From Ancylostoma caninum (taxonomy: Eukaryota > Nematoda > Chromadorea > Rhabditida > Ancylostomatidae), in assembly GCA_037903475.1 (NCBI GenBank), contig JBAJFG010000362.1:1736001-1800000 (forward strand): a DNA stretch of 64,000 nt, given 5' to 3'. A program made the position numbers and the translations under genes. The notes beneath the pieces were generated by a model. The model saw only the letters and a list, made by a program, of their open reading frames with translations. It was not told the DNA's origin and did not search any database. Positions 1-11,314 of the stretch are shown here, in pieces (positions within the stretch are counted from its first letter, which is position 1; each line of letters starts with the position of its first letter).

Positions 1-3000
1 CCCTCGCCTTTCTGAGTATTCGTATTCAAACTTTTGAGTATCATTCGGGATTGAATACTTGTTCGAATTTCTCTTTTGGTAGGCTGTTCGGTTCTAAATG
101 TACAAGGTACAACAATTGTAGACCTAGTAAGGCACATTTTCTTATCAAACTCAGTCAAGAATCACTTAACAAAAACGCTGCGTTATCTGTATCAGTTTGC
201 TCTGCTGGAAAATTCTGGTTTCTTGTGAAACAAGAAAAAAACGAATAATACATTTCTGATTTTTCCAGTACTGGAAAAACAAGCGTCCCCTGTAAGAGGA
301 GTTCGCTCCTTTTTCTCTTACGAAAATGTCTGCTGAAGAGCTGTGACCAAGAGCGAGTATTCTTGAAAAAGGCATGGATGAGAAGTACCAAAAGTTCTCT
401 TTTGCGAAGGGAATATAGGCAGAAAGTGGGCGGTACTATTGTGGAGTGATTGGCTCAGCGGAGCGCAATAGGCACAGAGCTAAATATAGAGAAAGACGGC
501 GTCTAGGCACTATTGGAAATCGAGGTATCTGATCCCCTCTCGCCACAGGATGTAACTTCAGGAATGCTCGAATATAAATAAGGCTTGTAAAACAAAAATA
601 TCAGCAGTGGGAAGAAACAAAGTTGCAGTTTTTTTTCTCCTTCACAACTTCTTCCTGAAGGTAACAACAGCCACGTAAGAAAAAAGCTATGTGTAAACAT
701 TGTCCCATTATAGAAGCCTAACTAGCAGCTTTGTCTTTGCCTTTCCCATATCTGTGATCCTCGTAAGAATGTCACTCATTTCATTGACGTATTCAGTTGA
801 CCCAGTACTTTCACGTGTTTCGTTGTCAGTAGATAAGTAGTTGTCAGATTTATGGTTATCAGAATATTAGCGCACCCACTGCTGCTAACTCAGTTGCAAT
901 TTTTGCAAAGATTCTTCTATTGACGCTCTGAACCTGTTTCCATCTTCTTTGGCAAACATCCTTGAGGGGGGGGGGGGTTGCCCTTGCTTCTGATTGGTCA
1001 ACCCGCTGCATTGGCCAATAGTGGACCTTCTACGCACTGTTCCATACTCTGAAAACTTCATGTTTTCGTTTTCCCTTTTTTTCTTTTTCGAGATTTCTTG
1101 AAAGTTCCATCGATAACCCCCTCCCATCCCTGCCCATTGTGATCCTGTTTTCCCAATCTTTTCCTTTCATTTTTTTCTAAAATAATTGGACTTTTTTGAA
1201 ACCCTATGCAGTTAATGATCCTGCGTTCGTTTATTCATTCGCTTATTTATTTTCTAATTCTGACTTTTATGTGTTTCCTGCACCTTTATCGCTCATTTTA
1301 TGCAGGCAGGTGGCCAAAGTTTGTCGAAATCTTGTTCCATAGACAACGGAATCCACGGATGGATCCAGATTGCGGCCATGTTGCCTGTTCACTTATAGTG
1401 CCGCTCGCTAAGGGCACTTGGTCGACTGAAGCAGGCCCGCGTTCCAAAGATGATTGACAGCTTTGTTCGCCATCTTTCGGGTGGTGTCCAACCCAATACT
1501 GCACTTTTTGAAGACATTGAGGGAAGTCCTTGGGTCTCAATCCTATCTTTTTCTGAGAGTTATGAATTTTCATATCCTGATTTATAGGAAGTGCGCTTAT
1601 CCGATTTTCAATTATTTGGTGGATCAATGGTGCTTGTCATGCTAATCATTACAGAAAACTAGGTCTCACCTTTTTTGTACCTTTCCTACTGCATTTGCTT
1701 ATATGACTATAGCTTTTTTTTTACAAAAGGAGAAATAAGACGGAATTGAAAAGTTCATCATTTTAGTTTCACTGTCTCTCTCTTTCATCCATCATGATTA
1801 CTGTTTTTTATTGTGGATTTGGCCTAGAGAATGGATAGAAGGGCTTGCCTCATCATGGGATTAACCATTTTCTGGTCAAACGGTTAATCCTCTCTTCTCA
1901 GTGTTTACCTTTTACATCCGGAGAATATTCCGGAAGACAAATTACGAAGCTCAGAAGTGCAAGTCGTGCTCACTTGCTGCTTGCTTTGCATTTCCTATAG
2001 ACTGCTTAGTATGGTTGTTTTAGGGTAGTGGTCTCGACTGGGAGCTTTTGACATTAAAACTCGACTGAGGCGAGAACTGTTCCCCGTACGTGGCCACCAA
2101 TGCGTCACCTATTCCCCTTCGAAGCAACACTTTTATATATTCAGCATGAGCTCTGTTGCCGATGAGGTTTATCGTTTGCGGACTAGTTTTCGTATTGAAC
2201 CTACTTCTGTAATTATGCCTCTAGGTAACCTTCTATTGTTCCTTAAAAAACGCCTCGTAACCCGCTGTTAGTTGCCTTGGTGATTTTTTCCGGTTTTTTT
2301 GTTTCTTCAAGCAATTTCAGCTCGTTCCGGTCATTCCTACTTGCCTCTAAATTTTTCAATGATGCTCTAAGGCTTTCGGGAAAGTAAATTGAGATTGAGA
2401 AAAGTGTTCCACAAAGTCAGTCTTCTTTCTCTCTTTCTTGTTTTTTTTTCTGCTTCCCCTTCGAGAATTTCGTTTTCGAACGTCGGCTTACACACCTAAC
2501 TTCCATTATCCACTGGATCTCCATCACATCCTTTTCTGGCTGCATCCTGGGAAATATCTGCCTCCATAGTCGACATGACATCACGTATTTGCTTCACATA
2601 ATCTGTCATGTACAGATAAGCTTGTTTTTAGACGATGCGTTAGCTGGAATCACCCACCGGAAATAGCACATCCAAACATGCGTCACCGTGACGTCGCCAT
2701 AGTCTGGATCATTGAAGCGTTTCCCGTTTAGGATATGTCCTCAGGCCATGGGAATAGAGAAGAATTCCTGAAAACCTCAAGGTTTCCTATTCATTTAGTC
2801 GATATCCAGGCCTTGAATGGAGAAAGTGGGAATAAAAATTCAATGCGGTTGATCTTGAATCTTTTTCCAATTCTTTTGGCTATCCTGTTTATCATTTTGT
2901 GGAATCCTTTTAGAACGATAATTCTATGAAGCTTTAAAGAATTTCACGCGTTCCATGGCTCGCGAAAGATGCACCAGGATCTTTCAGATTTATCGTTAAA

Positions 3001-6000
3001 CCACAGAATAACGGTACATACCTTTATATTTTTGATAATAATTAATTATTAGCCGAAAGTCGCCTTTGGTCGCCGTTGGCGGGTTGATTTTGTTGATCCC
3101 TTCACAAAATATAAAATATCGATAGAATCCTTGACGAATAAAACTCAGTAAGTTCATCGGAACCGTTACTAGTTGAACTAATCCATGAATGATCTTTTAC
3201 TAAGCAATACCATCCGGATTACCTTGTGACGAGCAATGGCTGAGGTAGTTTTTAAATAAATAGTTCTGTTGTAACAGTGATTTTCCCACTATTAATCTTT
3301 TTTGAAATTATATTAGCGCTGTTGCGATTTCCGCGCTCCATGGCAAATAGTATGAAATAAGGTCACAGCACTCCTCACGCCTGATTCCGGTTTGTCCAAT
3401 AGGGTCAGATTTAAGCTCTGGGGTTTATCCTGTGTTCAGTTAGCTTAATAACCTTAAAACAAGCCAGTTACTACGCAGGTTAGGTTGAACTGGCGAAATT
3501 TTCTGGCAATTGGATAGGTTCTGAAAAGCATGACATTTTAAGGGAATAAATACAAAAAAGCCAAATTTGGTCGTGCTGGACATGCTGGAATCCATGTCCT
3601 AAGGACTTCACAGAATCTGGCCTTCCAGAAGAAAGTGTTTCTTTTCCTCCGCTGACGGAAATCGTTCTTCGTTCTCCGCCACACGCCGGAACCCCGGCTT
3701 TTTCACCCATAGTAAATGAGGTCGACCGGGTGTGGTCGTCTACTATGCGCATCGCCGGCGACGTTGCCGAGCGACTAGCGCGTTCCGGAATCGCGGACGC
3801 CGCGCACGCGCACTCGCCGACGACCAGGTCAGGATTCGTCCCTCGTTCGACCTCGTTGTGCGCTTTGTTCTGGCAGTTCGCTCACGCTCACGCGATGTTC
3901 GTCGCGTCGTACCTCGACGCCTCAGCCCACACCTCCGTGGTTTTTCATCCGCGGACCGTGGGCGAGGTGTGGCGGCCCGCAGACAGTTCATTGTTGGGTG
4001 TGTTTGCGATACTGTTGTGCTGTTCCTTGGAGAAGTTTCTGGGTTGCATTGCGTTTCACCTGGGGGGAGGGGTATTTTAGAAGTACTGAGGTAAAAGTTG
4101 TGATAGGTCGGGCAACGCAGTTCTCTGGATTTTAGTTGTCTGGTTTCATTCATTGAGGAGACCTTTTCCTCCCAGGATGTCTTTCTCCCGAAAATTGTTC
4201 ACGAGCACCTTTTTTGTTTTTTTAAATTATGTCAATTAAAATAAGGTAACCTCTGTGGCGGTTACCCAACCATCTAGTAGATTTGGACTCCCGTACAAAT
4301 GTTTCACTTTAAATGAATTTTCGAACGATTCAGAATCTTTGCCATTGCACCATTGGGATTATTCGAAAGAATGAGAATTCATGTGGTTGAATATTCGGAT
4401 TATTTGGCAACCCACAGTATTCAATTGTTTAAATGTTCAAGTGTTTAAAGAAAAAAACTGTCTGGGAACAAATGTATGCCATCAAACCTCGCTTTGATGG
4501 GTTCTTTAATAAATTTTTAATTACCCCTAGCATTCTTTACCAGAATATTCCCACTGCCGACCTACATCTAAGCTTCATTTAAACCTGTTTCGTAGTGCAG
4601 CAAATCTGGATTTTATGGAGACGAACTAGTTACTGTGAATTTTTGGTCATGAGGTCGTCAAACCTTTATTTCGAACTTGTAACTTGTTCTCAGGGCTGAC
4701 TGCACAGTGAGTGGTTGGCTCAACCGAGGTTTTTTTAGGTGGTTTTCTCCTAAGATCCTGCATTACACCTTTCTTTACTTTGTTACCTTTTGTCCATTTT
4801 TTTCATTGTTTCCACTCATCCTTTTCCGTAGCCTTGTTATTAAGTTGGATATTTCTTCGTTCGCCTTCATTGTAAGCAATTCAGTGGCCTAGAAATAGCC
4901 ACAATCTTTACCACACAGATATTCTGTTTTTGGAACATTTCCACCTGTTCATTTACTCTTTTTAGTAGCAGTATTTGCCAAAGCATTATTGCATTTGTTT
5001 GTTTCTTTCGCGTTCGCTATTTTTTATTTCTTTATTCGTATGTTTTCAATTTTTAGTTTGTTCTCTAAAGCTCTAATCCTAAAGCAAAAGAACGAGAAGA
5101 AGGAAAAGAGTTAGATGTTCTTGTAGGATTTGGTATTAGTCACCTTATACGTATAGTATACTGGAAAGAGAAACCCTGCAAAATTTTTGGAGTACTTTTG
5201 ACACTTCATATATATATGTACAGTAGCGAGCAAAAGATTGCAACTTTTGATTTTTCGTCTATATCTTCTTTCAAAGCAAAGCGTGGGAGTTCAATTTTTT
5301 ATGGGAGTTGTGGATACTCATGGGAGATAGGAACAAGTAATAACCCCTTTACTCCATTGACTTGTACTGCTACTGTATGTACATTCATCCATACCTGCTC
5401 AATTTCCACTTTTTCGGTCTGGATATTTGGTAGACGATAATACTGATGTGCTGGAATTTTCTGAGAGCAAAGTGAATCATTGAAAATATTGCCCTTATTG
5501 CCACTCTAAGACGCAACTGACATTGGCACCACCAGTACTACTAATGCGAATGTCATCCGGGTAAGGATCATAAATATAACGTGGTCGCAGGTGAACAAAT
5601 AACTTTTATATAATTTTTGAAACATAATAATTTTCCTAAGAGTTACGATGGAGAAGATAATCTTCCATGCCGTCTCGTTCGATTTCCTCCTTATACATTT
5701 TTTTTGTCATCCATTTGTTCCTTAAAAGGGTTAATCGCCTGGTTTTTCAGCAGTTTACTCTAGAAATGCTAGCAGTAACCGCTAATTTGAAGGTTCTCAC
5801 TGTATGGAGGTTTCGTGCAATAAATGAAATTTCACATAGCTTTTGAAATAAATTAAAAAAAACACTGCTTTATTTCCTAGCCCTTCTACATACATTACGT
5901 AATTATTATTTTCATAATTTTTTTCTACTTCCACCTGCACGAAGGGAGTGCTTCTCTCCCCGTATATGTAGGTAATTACAGAATCATCGTCTTAGGACCA

Positions 6001-6107
6001 TTATAGAGCTGTGATTAGTGCCTATTGATAACGTTGACTACGTCATCAATAGGATGTAATTACTAGAGCTATTAATGCGCCTGTTCGCCAGTAATCTTTT
6101 CACAGGA
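1..6107. other. gene-free stretch, no gene recognised
   Basis: No reading frame here continues across plausible splice sites into a protein I recognise. The ORFs are short and often overlap on both strands. Items seen: a G12 tract at 966-977, a short hairpin at about 1859-1892 (GGATTAACC paired with GGTTAATCC), and one copy of a motif (GCGAGAACTG followed by TCCCCG) at 2070-2086 that recurs at 44312 and 52400. A GC-rich patch lies at 3.7-4.1 kb. The frame at about 1390-1590 (+) reads somewhat like protein but was not identified. Confidence 0.4.
3660..4070. other. GC-rich CpG-dense patch with overlapping frames
   Basis: This patch is clearly richer in G, C and CpG than its AT-rich surroundings. 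Three frames stay open across it, two on + and one on -, which is expected from the scarcity of stop codons in GC-rich DNA. None of the translations resembles a known protein and all are rich in Arg, Ala and Ser. It could be a promoter-type region or a mobile-element remnant. No transcript signal could be assigned. Confidence 0.3.
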
Positions 6108-6419
6108 TTATGCGTAGTCGCTCAACTTATTTATAGCTCCGTCAGGGTTTTCTGGCGACGTCGGGCTTTGCGAGACGTCTATAAGTTTGTAATGTGTTAT
6201 TGTTCTCGTGTTTACATCGAATAATTGTCTGACCACTGGTTTCGTTTCGATCCTTGCTCTTGATTTATTCCAGTATTTATTTACTTGTTGTTTATTTACT
6301 TTTTCTGTTTTGTTTTGAAGATGCTGGAAAAATTCTTCTATTTTCCTCCTTTTACCAGTCGTTATAGCTTGCAGGATCTTTGCTTGATAGAGATTTTTCA
6401 ACTTTTTCCCTAGAAGCAC
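6108..6419 (-). CDS. hypothetical 103-aa ORF
   Basis: This open frame on the minus strand has fairly natural amino-acid composition: a basic N-terminal half rich in Lys and Gln, then a Pro/Ser/Asp-rich tail ending near ENPDGAINKLSDYA. I do not recognise the family. There is no clear splice context and no neighbouring gene. It could be a stand-alone short protein, an exon of an unrecognised minus-strand gene, or part of an old mobile element. Kept only because it is longer and less biased than the other ORFs nearby. Confidence 0.2.
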   Translation of the reverse strand: MLLGKKLKNLYQAKILQAITTGKRRKIEEFFQHLQNKTEKVNKQQVNKYWNKSRARIETKPVVRQLFDVNTRTITHYKLIDVSQSPTSPENPDGAINKLSDYA

Positions 6420-6642
6420 TATTCCTCCATGTCTAAAGGACTCGATACCTCCTTGTCGTTAAATACCACGATAATTTCTGGAATATTTTGCTGTGACAAT
6501 ACATAATGAAGCAGGTATTATAATCTGGCAAATGTTTGGGCTGCAAGCACATTTGGAATGAGAAGATTCTCCCCTCGAAGAATTATGTTGCCATGAAACG
6601 GGTGAAATAAGCAGTTACGTTGTCGCTTGGCCACGCTCATCT

Positions 6643-6785
6643 GGGCTGGGATTCATGAAACGATAACCCAGGCTAGCAAACCAACTTTTGTTGTCTGCGT
6701 CTCTTAGCACTATGTAGTCAATACGATAACCAATCACCCTAGCCATCGTTGGTTTGCTTGGTTATCGTTTCATGAATCCCAGCCC
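6643..6785. mobile_element. 143-bp foldback MITE-like element
   Basis: The left arm (6643-6685) begins GGGCTGGGATTCATGAAACG. The right arm (6748-6785) is its inverse complement apart from a 5-bp difference near AACCCAGG/AACCAAG. The arms flank about 60 bp of unrelated sequence. Size, near-perfect arms and lack of coding capacity fit a miniature inverted-repeat element. No target duplication could be fixed, so the superfamily is undetermined. Confidence 0.6.
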
Positions 6786-8969
6786 TGGTTTGCCTTCACG
6801 AATCTTCCTGGGATTTTTCTAGAGAGCATGAAAAATGGCTGGATTAACTCCGTGGATCTATCCTAACCCCCTTTGCTTGCATCTTCTTGGTTCCCTCGTA
6901 GGTTGTGTGAAGCATTCTCTAATTTCCATCGAAATTTAATAGATTCTGTAATTCGACGTAATACATCGCAATCATCCTGTTGTTCTTTTTTTTGTCACTC
7001 CTATAAAAACCGCCCACTACTTGTCCAATTCGGGCCATTTGCGTGTACAACTTCTCGGAAACCGGTTTCCAATGGCTATACTTAGGACGTTGTAGGCGTT
7101 AGGGTGTTCTTAAGCTTTCCATGAAGCAATGGCTTTTTCACAGGGAGGCGAGGAGGTTTATCATATACAATTTACTAGTTTTCTAGGGAGAATTGTTGCT
7201 TTCTCCTGGGAAATGAAAAAGGAAAAGTGTTGGAATGCTGAAATGGGAGCTATGCTTGTGTAGCTGAATAGTATTCCTGGATTTTCGCATACAATCCATT
7301 CAATCGGGAAAAATGAGTAAGAATGTCCGATTTCGGAGTGATTCAGGTGCCAGCACATCCGCAATTCGGCATTGTTCGTGCGTTGCGTCGACGCAGCAGG
7401 AGGCGCTCGGGAGAGGTCCAGGAGCAAAAATCTCCCGGCCGACCTCGATTCGGGCCATTTCCACTCCCTAATCCTCAGGGATTCGTGGAATCGCGTAAAA
7501 TGCGCGGTTCTTAACGCCTACGAGCGTGAAGTTCCTTGCACTATTCACTACTTTCACTGTAATTTCTAGAATTGTGGATGTATTGTTGCATTTTGGACGG
7601 CTTCCGGATCATTTTCCATGTATCCAGACAAAAATCCCGCACATGATGTTTTTTTTTGAAATTTTTTCGTTTAGTCATGGAAGAGTTCTCAGGGGAAAAT
7701 TGTTGATAGACGCAGAAATTCCTCTAGAATGTTCTCGTACGGCTTGAAGTTTTAAAGGGACCACCACATTCGTTGGATTTCTGGAATCAAATCTTGAATG
7801 GTCGCCGATATTCCCTGGGGTTATGGCTTAGATGGGGCTCATATGGTCGCGAATCTGATTCGTTGTTACATATAGTCAGCCACTCGGCTCAAGGGCTAAC
7901 ATTGAGAGAATTTATTTACTTATTTATTTATTTCCGCATTATTTATTTGCTTATTATGTGCCAGGGGAATGGAATACCATAAAGAGCATGAAGGAAATGA
8001 AACATGAAGCAAAATACGGGATATAATAAATGAATAAGTGTGTAATAGAATTAAATGAATGAATGAATGAATGTCTGTGTGTAATAAAATAACCACAATT
8101 TTGTGTGATTCTGTAACCTCACATGTAATTATGTTTTTGTTATTTACTCCTTTTGGCCTTTTCCTTCATTTACTCCCTCTCTTGCCTTGTTTTCACCCGA
8201 AGTTCATACTAGTTTCTGTTTCCTGGTCCAGGTTGGTTCAGATGTCTATTTCTTGAACGCTCTCTATTGGAAAACGCTCAAAATGATGCGCAATTTAATA
8301 TTGACTTCATTGGTAAAGAGGACGTGATGGTCGTCCGGTTGGTTACGTCACCCTATTCTTTTAGGAATTACGCTTTATGGTGGTGCAAAGGCGGGCAGAT
8401 GTAGAATGAAGAGACAGCTTTTGTCAACCCTATTATCCTCGCCAACGCTTGGAGGCGAATTGAATAATTAATCCATTCCAGATGCTTCCTCTGTTTTCTG
8501 ATGCTTTTTCTTGTCTACTCCCTAGAAGGGCGCATTTCTGATTGTAGTGCAAAAATTAAGCTAATTAAATTCCTAGAAAGAACATTTCGACGACTTTTAG
8601 ATCTGTATTTCTTTCTATTCACCTCCACCACTTCCGCTTCAATGGTGGCGCTATAAAATCCTTACGTAGCCACCATTCTTCCTAATTCTTTACCTGCTTG
8701 ATGTTTCTGTCTACATAGATCAAGGAAAGTATGTAGCAGCATGTTGTTGTCCTCCTGAGAATATAGGTCCTGCAGACCATTTTCCTATGCCCAATCCTCA
8801 TCATAAGTTACTTGTCTCGTTGTGTTTGCATCAAATTTGGAAAATCCCTTTTATCCTTAAATGAGAGAACTTTGAGTTTGCATAACTGTCGGACATCGAA
8901 GCATTCTAAAAGAAGGACAAGCCTAGCAGGACAAAAATTCGAGAATGACTTCCTGATCCCCTCTTCTTC
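6786..8969. other. gene-free stretch
   Basis: Nothing coding is supported here. The region contains an ATTT-rich run at about 7911-7945, an (AATG)n microsatellite at about 8055-8075, and short ORFs with no family resemblance. The frame at 7372-7569 is Arg/Ser-rich and overlaps another plus-strand frame. Confidence 0.4.
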
Positions 8970-9092
8970 CCCAGACAAACTTTCGGAACTTCCGCGGAGC
9001 ATGATTTACTATTGGAGCCCGATTTTTGGAACTTCCGCGGAAATATGACACCACTCCTCAATTTTTTCGGAAGTTCCGAAAGTTTGTCTGGG
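8970..9092. mobile_element. 123-bp MITE with 25-bp perfect terminal inverted repeats
   Basis: Positions 8970-8994 (starting CCCAGACAAACTTTCGGAAC) are the exact inverse complement of 9068-9092. The element is immediately flanked by TTC on both sides (8967-8969 and 9093-9095), which could be a 3-bp target duplication of the PIF/Harbinger kind, although three bases are weak evidence. An internal partial repeat of GGAACTTCCGCGGA lies near 9021. It has no coding capacity. Confidence 0.7.
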
Positions 9093-10896
9093 TTCTCATA
9101 CCCTCTTCTCTCATAAGTATGCAGCAGTAACACAGACCACCGTAATACGCATGGTACGTACGTCGAGTGTAAAGCTCGAGGCCATCTCCACTACTTGTTG
9201 CTATCCTCCCCTTAATTGCTGCTGAAGTTTTCACCCGTTGAGCAAAGATAGTAGCAATTAAGGAGAATATGACAGAAAGTATTAGGAAATGATCTCAGGA
9301 ATTATACCCTTTCTCCTAAGAAATTTTTTCATGTAGCTTTTGTTTTCAATGCGGTTCTACATCTTTGTCTGAAAATGGACGGCTCACTTCGGCTCACTTC
9401 AAGCAAATGCTTCTCCTGTTTTCATTGTTTTTGACTTTGCAAAGCCTCAAAATGGGAAACAAAGCTGGAATGTCGGCCTAGCAACGTTATACATCAATCT
9501 TGGACAAGGCTTAGACACAACTTGCCGCTGCCCAACAAACATCATCCTGGGCTTCACTGCAACCCTGACATGAGGAGTTTGAGTCTGTACTATTGAGAAA
9601 ACTCGTCCAGGAGCACACTTATATTTTACAAATTCATTCCAGAACAATACTGTACCGTTTTGCATCTTGATGATTAGACTGTTACAGGTAGAGTATTCAG
9701 ACTTTTTTCCCAGTGTATTCGTTAATCAATTCATAGAAACGATGTAATCCTGAAGATTATGGAGGGTCAACACCATGGTGAAGATCCATAAGTTGTGAAG
9801 TTATGCGAGAATTACTCCGAAATTTTAAATTCTGTCGCGCTGGAAGCCAGGAGATTCCCGATGATTTTTGCCACTTTTTTCCTTTCGTTACCTTTCATGC
9901 GTAAATCTCGAGGCCTCGGCACGCCAGCATTTTTATTCCAGAGGATCATGCTATAGTCTGTTCCAAGAACTATGGCAGCAGAACTTTTATTCCTACTGCC
10001 GCTTTGCTCGCTTGCTTCTCACGTATCGCCCAATTTTCCAATGCTTCTTTACATATAAAACAGGGGCGCTAGTGCTCCATTATGTCTGGGATATTGCCTT
10101 TTTCTCCAAATGTTGTGTTCTAATTAGGAGTTCGTCGACGAGGGGACGTGGCCTCACTACAAATTGGAAATATGATTTTACTGCTACTGTATATACATAT
10201 TCCCGCCTGTTTGAGTAAAGTTGATGAACCCCTCCTGATCCTCCTTTACTTCACTACCTGTATATTATTTTGTTCTCATAGGCTATGTATATTTCTCATC
10301 AGAGGATCTGATGCCAGCTCTGTTCCTTATCCTTTCAACTGCCAAAAATGGGCGTGGCTTCTTTATAACTTCAGTATTCCGTATCTCTCTTTTCTAGGCT
10401 ATATCCTTCAATCATCCAAATGGTTTTAGTACCTGTTCAGTGTTTATCTTACGTCATTACAAATATTATCCTACGTACGTCATTACGTCCAGAGGGGCGT
10501 GGTCTCCCCAAAATGTATTTTTTCGTTCTCTCGGCAGCGAATCCTAAAAATCCTAATTTTTTCCTAATTTTTTTCTGTTCCTGGTTTGCTTTAATGTAAA
10601 ACAGACACAGCTCCGCATCAAACACTGATTTATACGAGTTTCCTCCCATCACACGTTGTCCAGAGCAATTTGTCTGCATTTGCAGCCATAATAGCAGATG
10701 TTTTCTTCGATTCGTCTCAATGCCGTCCCATTCCTTGACGCCATAAATCCGTTAGCTAAGGAATCCCTGTGCTTTTAGCCATCCTCTTATTATCCGGTTG
10801 CGTCAATCAGCATTAGTCAGGAATTCTACGTCATCGCCCATTCGCGTTTATACTATAGATCTCGCCATCAACTATAATGACTACATTTGAATAGGC
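9093..10896. other. gene-free stretch
   Basis: No gene is supported. The string TACTGCTACTGTAT followed by a short TACAT-like tail occurs both here (about 10179-10200) and at about 5367-5385, suggesting shared ends of an old element. Two similar GC boxes (GAGGGG..CGTGG) occur near 10139 and 10494. Confidence 0.35.
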
Positions 10897-11314
10897 GTGC
10901 CTCGTCGTCAGTCATCATCTTCGCCTGCTAATCACGCTGTTTCAGAGAGTGGTGCCGCGGTCGCAGCCCTCAGCTCAAAGTCCGCGGCTCATCCCGTCCC
11001 CTGTGGTGTATCTCTGTATCAACCGCAGCAGCAGCAGCAGCAGCGTCAGCGCCCAAACTTAGCCGGTTTCACATCATACATATTTGCGGGGGCGGACGAC
11101 CGACGCGACCACGACGACGACGGCGACGGAGACGACGACGACGACGTAGACGACGCGACGCAGAGGCCGATCAGCAGCCAGGGAAATGGATAGCCGCTAG
11201 CGCATTTTCGCTCACACACCAACACACAAAACTCGCCACCACCCGACGACAGTCTCTCGCTCTGCTGTGTGTGTGTCGTGACCGCAATCGATAACCGCAA
11301 ATCGATACGGATCG
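10897..11314 (+). promoter_or_regulatory. GC-rich, trinucleotide-rich 5' region of the TMEM41A-like gene
   Basis: This stretch directly precedes the start codon at 11315. It is CpG-rich and contains a CAG run (about 11029-11043) and a GAC/GAT-rich run (about 11110-11160). A 98-residue frame through it (poly-Gln then poly-Asp) is most simply a by-product of these triplet runs. Its position makes it a candidate promoter or 5' untranslated region; this is inference, since no trans-splice acceptor or transcript start could be fixed. Confidence 0.4.

Noticed and set aside
1206..1645. Overlapping frames on both strands, one containing PKMIDSFVRHLSGGVQPNTALFEDIEG
   Set aside because: The stretch looks somewhat protein-like, but no family is recognised, the frame is bounded by stops, and no second exon could be joined.
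3730..4153. Three overlapping 116-136-aa ORFs on both strands
   Set aside because: Open frames are expected in this GC- and CpG-rich patch. The translations are Arg/Ala-rich, unlike any family, and cannot all be real.
10897..11193. 98-aa ORF with poly-Gln and poly-Asp runs
   Set aside because: It is created by CAG and GAC triplet runs in the GC-rich region just before the TMEM41A-like start. The 5' end has no conserved sequence.
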